In this document: positions 61,879 to 64,000 of the stretch, piece by piece | Position numbering within the stretch: position 1 is the stretch's first letter | Layout: the number at the start of each line of letters is the position of its first letter | Source: Peronospora farinosa | Taxonomy: Eukaryota; Oomycota; Peronosporomycetes; Peronosporales; Peronosporaceae | NCBI GenBank assembly: GCA_947646735.1 | Contig: CANTFK010000993.1 | Span: 124,001 to 188,000 of the forward strand | DNA length: 64,000 nucleotides | Reading direction: 5' to 3' | Notes under the pieces: generated by a model | Databases searched by the model: none | Seen by the model: the letters and a program-made list of their open reading frames with translations, nothing else | What the model was told of the DNA's origin: nothing | Made by a program: the position numbers and the translations under genes

Positions 61879-63831
61879 ATGACCGAAGCTGTAAAGGGAC
61901 AAAGCGTGGGTATCGACCTGGGTACGACGTACTCGTGCGTTGGTGTCTGGCAGAATGACCGTGTGGAGATCATTGCCAACGACCAGGGAAATCGCACGAC
62001 GCCGTCGTACGTGGCGTTCACGGACACGGAACGTCTAATCGGTGATGCTGCCAAGAATCAAGTGGCCATGAATGCCCACAATACGGTGTTTGACGTCAAA
62101 CGCTTGATTGGGCGCAAGTTTACTGATCCAGAAGTACAGTCGGACATTAAGCACTGGCCGTTCAAGGTCGCTCGCGGTCCTGAGAACAAACCTCAAGTGG
62201 TGGTGCAATTCAAAGGGGAGACCAAGACGTTCCAGCCCGAAGAGATATCGTCTATGGTGCTAATCAAGATGCGCGAGATCGCGGAGGCTTACATTGGTAA
62301 GCAAGTGAAGAATGCAGTGGTTACGGTCCCTGCTTACTTTAACGACTCGCAGCGTCAGGCGACCAAAGACGCCGGAGCCATTGCTGGTTTGAACGTATTG
62401 CGTATTATCAACGAGCCGACTGCTGCTGCTATCGCCTACGGTTTGGACAAAAAGGGTGGCGAGCACAATGTGCTCATCTTTGATCTGGGCGGTGGCACTT
62501 TCGATGTATCTCTGCTGAGTATTGAGGAGGGCATCTTTGAGGTGAAGGCTACTGCCGGTGACACGCACTTGGGCGGCGAAGATTTTGATAACCGTCTCGT
62601 GGAGTATTTTGTGGCCGAGTTCAAGCGCAAACACCGCAAAGATATTTCGGGAAACCAACGTGCTCTACGACGCCTTCGTACGGCTTGCGAGAGAGCTAAG
62701 CGAACCTTGTCCACTTCCGCCCAGGCGTACATTGAGATTGATACGCTTTTTGAGGGCATCGATTTCAATTCGACGATTACGCGTGCGCGTTTTGAGGACT
62801 TGTGTGGAAGCTTTTTTCAAAAGACGATGGAGCCAGTCGCTCAAGTTCTGCGTGACTCCAAATTATCGAAAAACCAAGTGAACGAGATTGTCCTAGTTGG
62901 TGGCTCAACTCGTATCCCGAAAGTTCAGCAATTGTTGATGGACTATTTCAACGGGAAAGAACTGTTCAAGTCGATTAATCCGGATGAGGCTGTGGCGTAT
63001 GGTGCCACCGTCCAAGCTGCAATTTTAGGTGGTGGTGGGTTGTCTTCAAAGCTGCAGGATCTTTTGCTGTTGGATGTAGCCCCGTTGTCGCTTGGATTGG
63101 AGACGGCTGGTGGGGTCATGACCAAGCTCATCCCACGTAATACGACCGTTCCAGCGAAGAAGACGCAATCATTCTCGACGTATGCCGACAACCAGCCCGG
63201 TGTTTTGATTCAAGTGTTTGAGGGCGAACGCTCGATGACGCGTGATAACCACCTTTTGGGCAAGTTTAACCTGGATGGCATTCCGCCCATGCCTCGAGGC
63301 GTGCCTCAAATTGATGTTACGTTTGACATTGACGTCAATGGCATTTTGAATGTGACGGCGATAGAAAAGTCGACTGGCAAGGAAAACAAGATCACGATCA
63401 CGAATGACAAAGGTCGACTGTCACAGGATGATATCGACCGCATGGTCGCCGACGCGGAAAAGTACAAGGACCAAGATGAACGCAACAAATTGCGTATCGA
63501 GTCGAAGAATGCGTTGGAGAATTATGCGTTTTCTCTGCGTAACTCGATGCAAGAGGAGAAATTGGCATCGAAATTCAGCACCGACGATAAGAAAACTCTT
63601 GAGGACAAGATTGCTGAGACGCTGCAATGGCTGGACTCGAACCAGTCGGCAGAAAAGGATGAGTTTGATGCCAAGCAGAAAGAGCTGGAGGGAGTGGCGA
63701 ACCCCATCATGCACAAAATGTATGCAGCCGAAGCAGGTGCGGCAGGGGCTGGTACTAGTGCTGCTCCTGGCGCTGGAGCTCCAGGTGGTGCGGAGCAAAA
63801 CGAAGGTCCGAAAATTGAGGAGGTGGATTAG
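61879..63831 (+). CDS. HSP70: cytosolic HSP70 chaperone
   Basis: A 650-residue protein from ATG 61879 ([19 protein letters not shown]); the open frame upstream begins with TTG only. Nucleotide-binding domain signatures [27 protein letters not shown] and [13 protein letters not shown] are all present, followed by the substrate-binding domain and lid and a Gly/Ala-rich linker. It ends in EEVD, the cytosolic co-chaperone-binding signature. It folds client proteins using ATP. No signal or transit peptide and no introns are seen, as is usual for inducible HSP70 genes. A heat-shock-like dyad lies 126 bp upstream. Confidence 0.97.
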   Translation: MTEAVKGQSVGIDLGTTYSCVGVWQNDRVEIIANDQGNRTTPSYVAFTDTERLIGDAAKNQVAMNAHNTVFDVKRLIGRKFTDPEVQSDIKHWPFKVARGPENKPQVVVQFKGETKTFQPEEISSMVLIKMREIAEAYIGKQVKNAVVTVPAYFNDSQRQATKDAGAIAGLNVLRIINEPTAAAIAYGLDKKGGEHNVLIFDLGGGTFDVSLLSIEEGIFEVKATAGDTHLGGEDFDNRLVEYFVAEFKRKHRKDISGNQRALRRLRTACERAKRTLSTSAQAYIEIDTLFEGIDFNSTITRARFEDLCGSFFQKTMEPVAQVLRDSKLSKNQVNEIVLVGGSTRIPKVQQLLMDYFNGKELFKSINPDEAVAYGATVQAAILGGGGLSSKLQDLLLLDVAPLSLGLETAGGVMTKLIPRNTTVPAKKTQSFSTYADNQPGVLIQVFEGERSMTRDNHLLGKFNLDGIPPMPRGVPQIDVTFDIDVNGILNVTAIEKSTGKENKITITNDKGRLSQDDIDRMVADAEKYKDQDERNKLRIESKNALENYAFSLRNSMQEEKLASKFSTDDKKTLEDKIAETLQWLDSNQSAEKDEFDAKQKELEGVANPIMHKMYAAEAGAAGAGTSAAPGAGAPGGAEQNEGPKIEEVD

Positions 63832-64000
63832 TGGAAAGAGAGTGGCCCCGAAGGAACGGGTGGAAGAATGCTTCAGCGAAGCGTTTAGTGTTTGTGTGGA
63901 CGGGAGATCTCCGTCAGAATTGAATGAAATTCATTGCGACATCTATCTTGTGCTGGTACATTCCGATCATTCTAATCAGTAATGCTCATAACGTGTTTTT

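Overview
The window is nuclear DNA of an oomycete, most likely a Peronosporales species (Phytophthora or downy-mildew type). This rests on compact, mostly intron-poor genes on both strands, a few very short GT-AG introns (58-87 nt in most cases), an initiator-like TCATT...CAATTT element upstream of one gene, and eukaryotic families in oomycete-style forms. Examples are KDM5, USP7, a CDIN1-type nuclease, a bubblegum-type acyl-CoA synthetase relative, cytosolic HSP70 and lineage-expanded membrane and PX families. I chose ATG starts throughout and rebuilt introns where conserved protein motifs required them. All spliced models are my inference from the DNA.

Layout. 1-6.1 kb: a PX-like gene, a membrane-anchored multicopper oxidase and a sugar transporter. 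6.6-11 kb: two tandem 7-TM MLO-like genes. 11-21 kb: a doubtful small gene, a secreted spermidine-synthase-like protein with a poly-glutamate insert, a KDM5 histone demethylase whose JmjN half lies in a separate first exon, and a rearranged MLO-like pseudogene. 21-29 kb: USP7 deubiquitinase and a degenerate ACSBG-like protein. 30-33 kb: two paralogous proteins of unknown function sharing a W-C-G-Y-G-R-Y-K tail. 34-40 kb: two more MLO-like genes. 42-57 kb: a cluster of eight PX-like genes around a CDIN1 orthologue, including a 1.95-kb inverted duplication carrying two nearly identical PX genes. 57-62 kb is a gene-poor, decayed-looking stretch. The window ends with a cytosolic HSP70.

The most interesting item is the PX-like family: nine intact members in 56 kb. 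All keep a basic ER-R-[YF]-x-[DE]-F-type PX motif, but the usual proline-rich membrane loop is replaced by a conserved Cys-x2-Cys helix start, and a third conserved Cys sits just before the C-terminal hydrophobic helix. Their mixed orientation and the large inverted duplication point to active local birth of copies. The four MLO-like 7-TM genes plus a pseudogene are a second local expansion, and the two families are interleaved with single-copy housekeeping genes. There is no bacterial-type operon, CRISPR array, rRNA or convincing tRNA.
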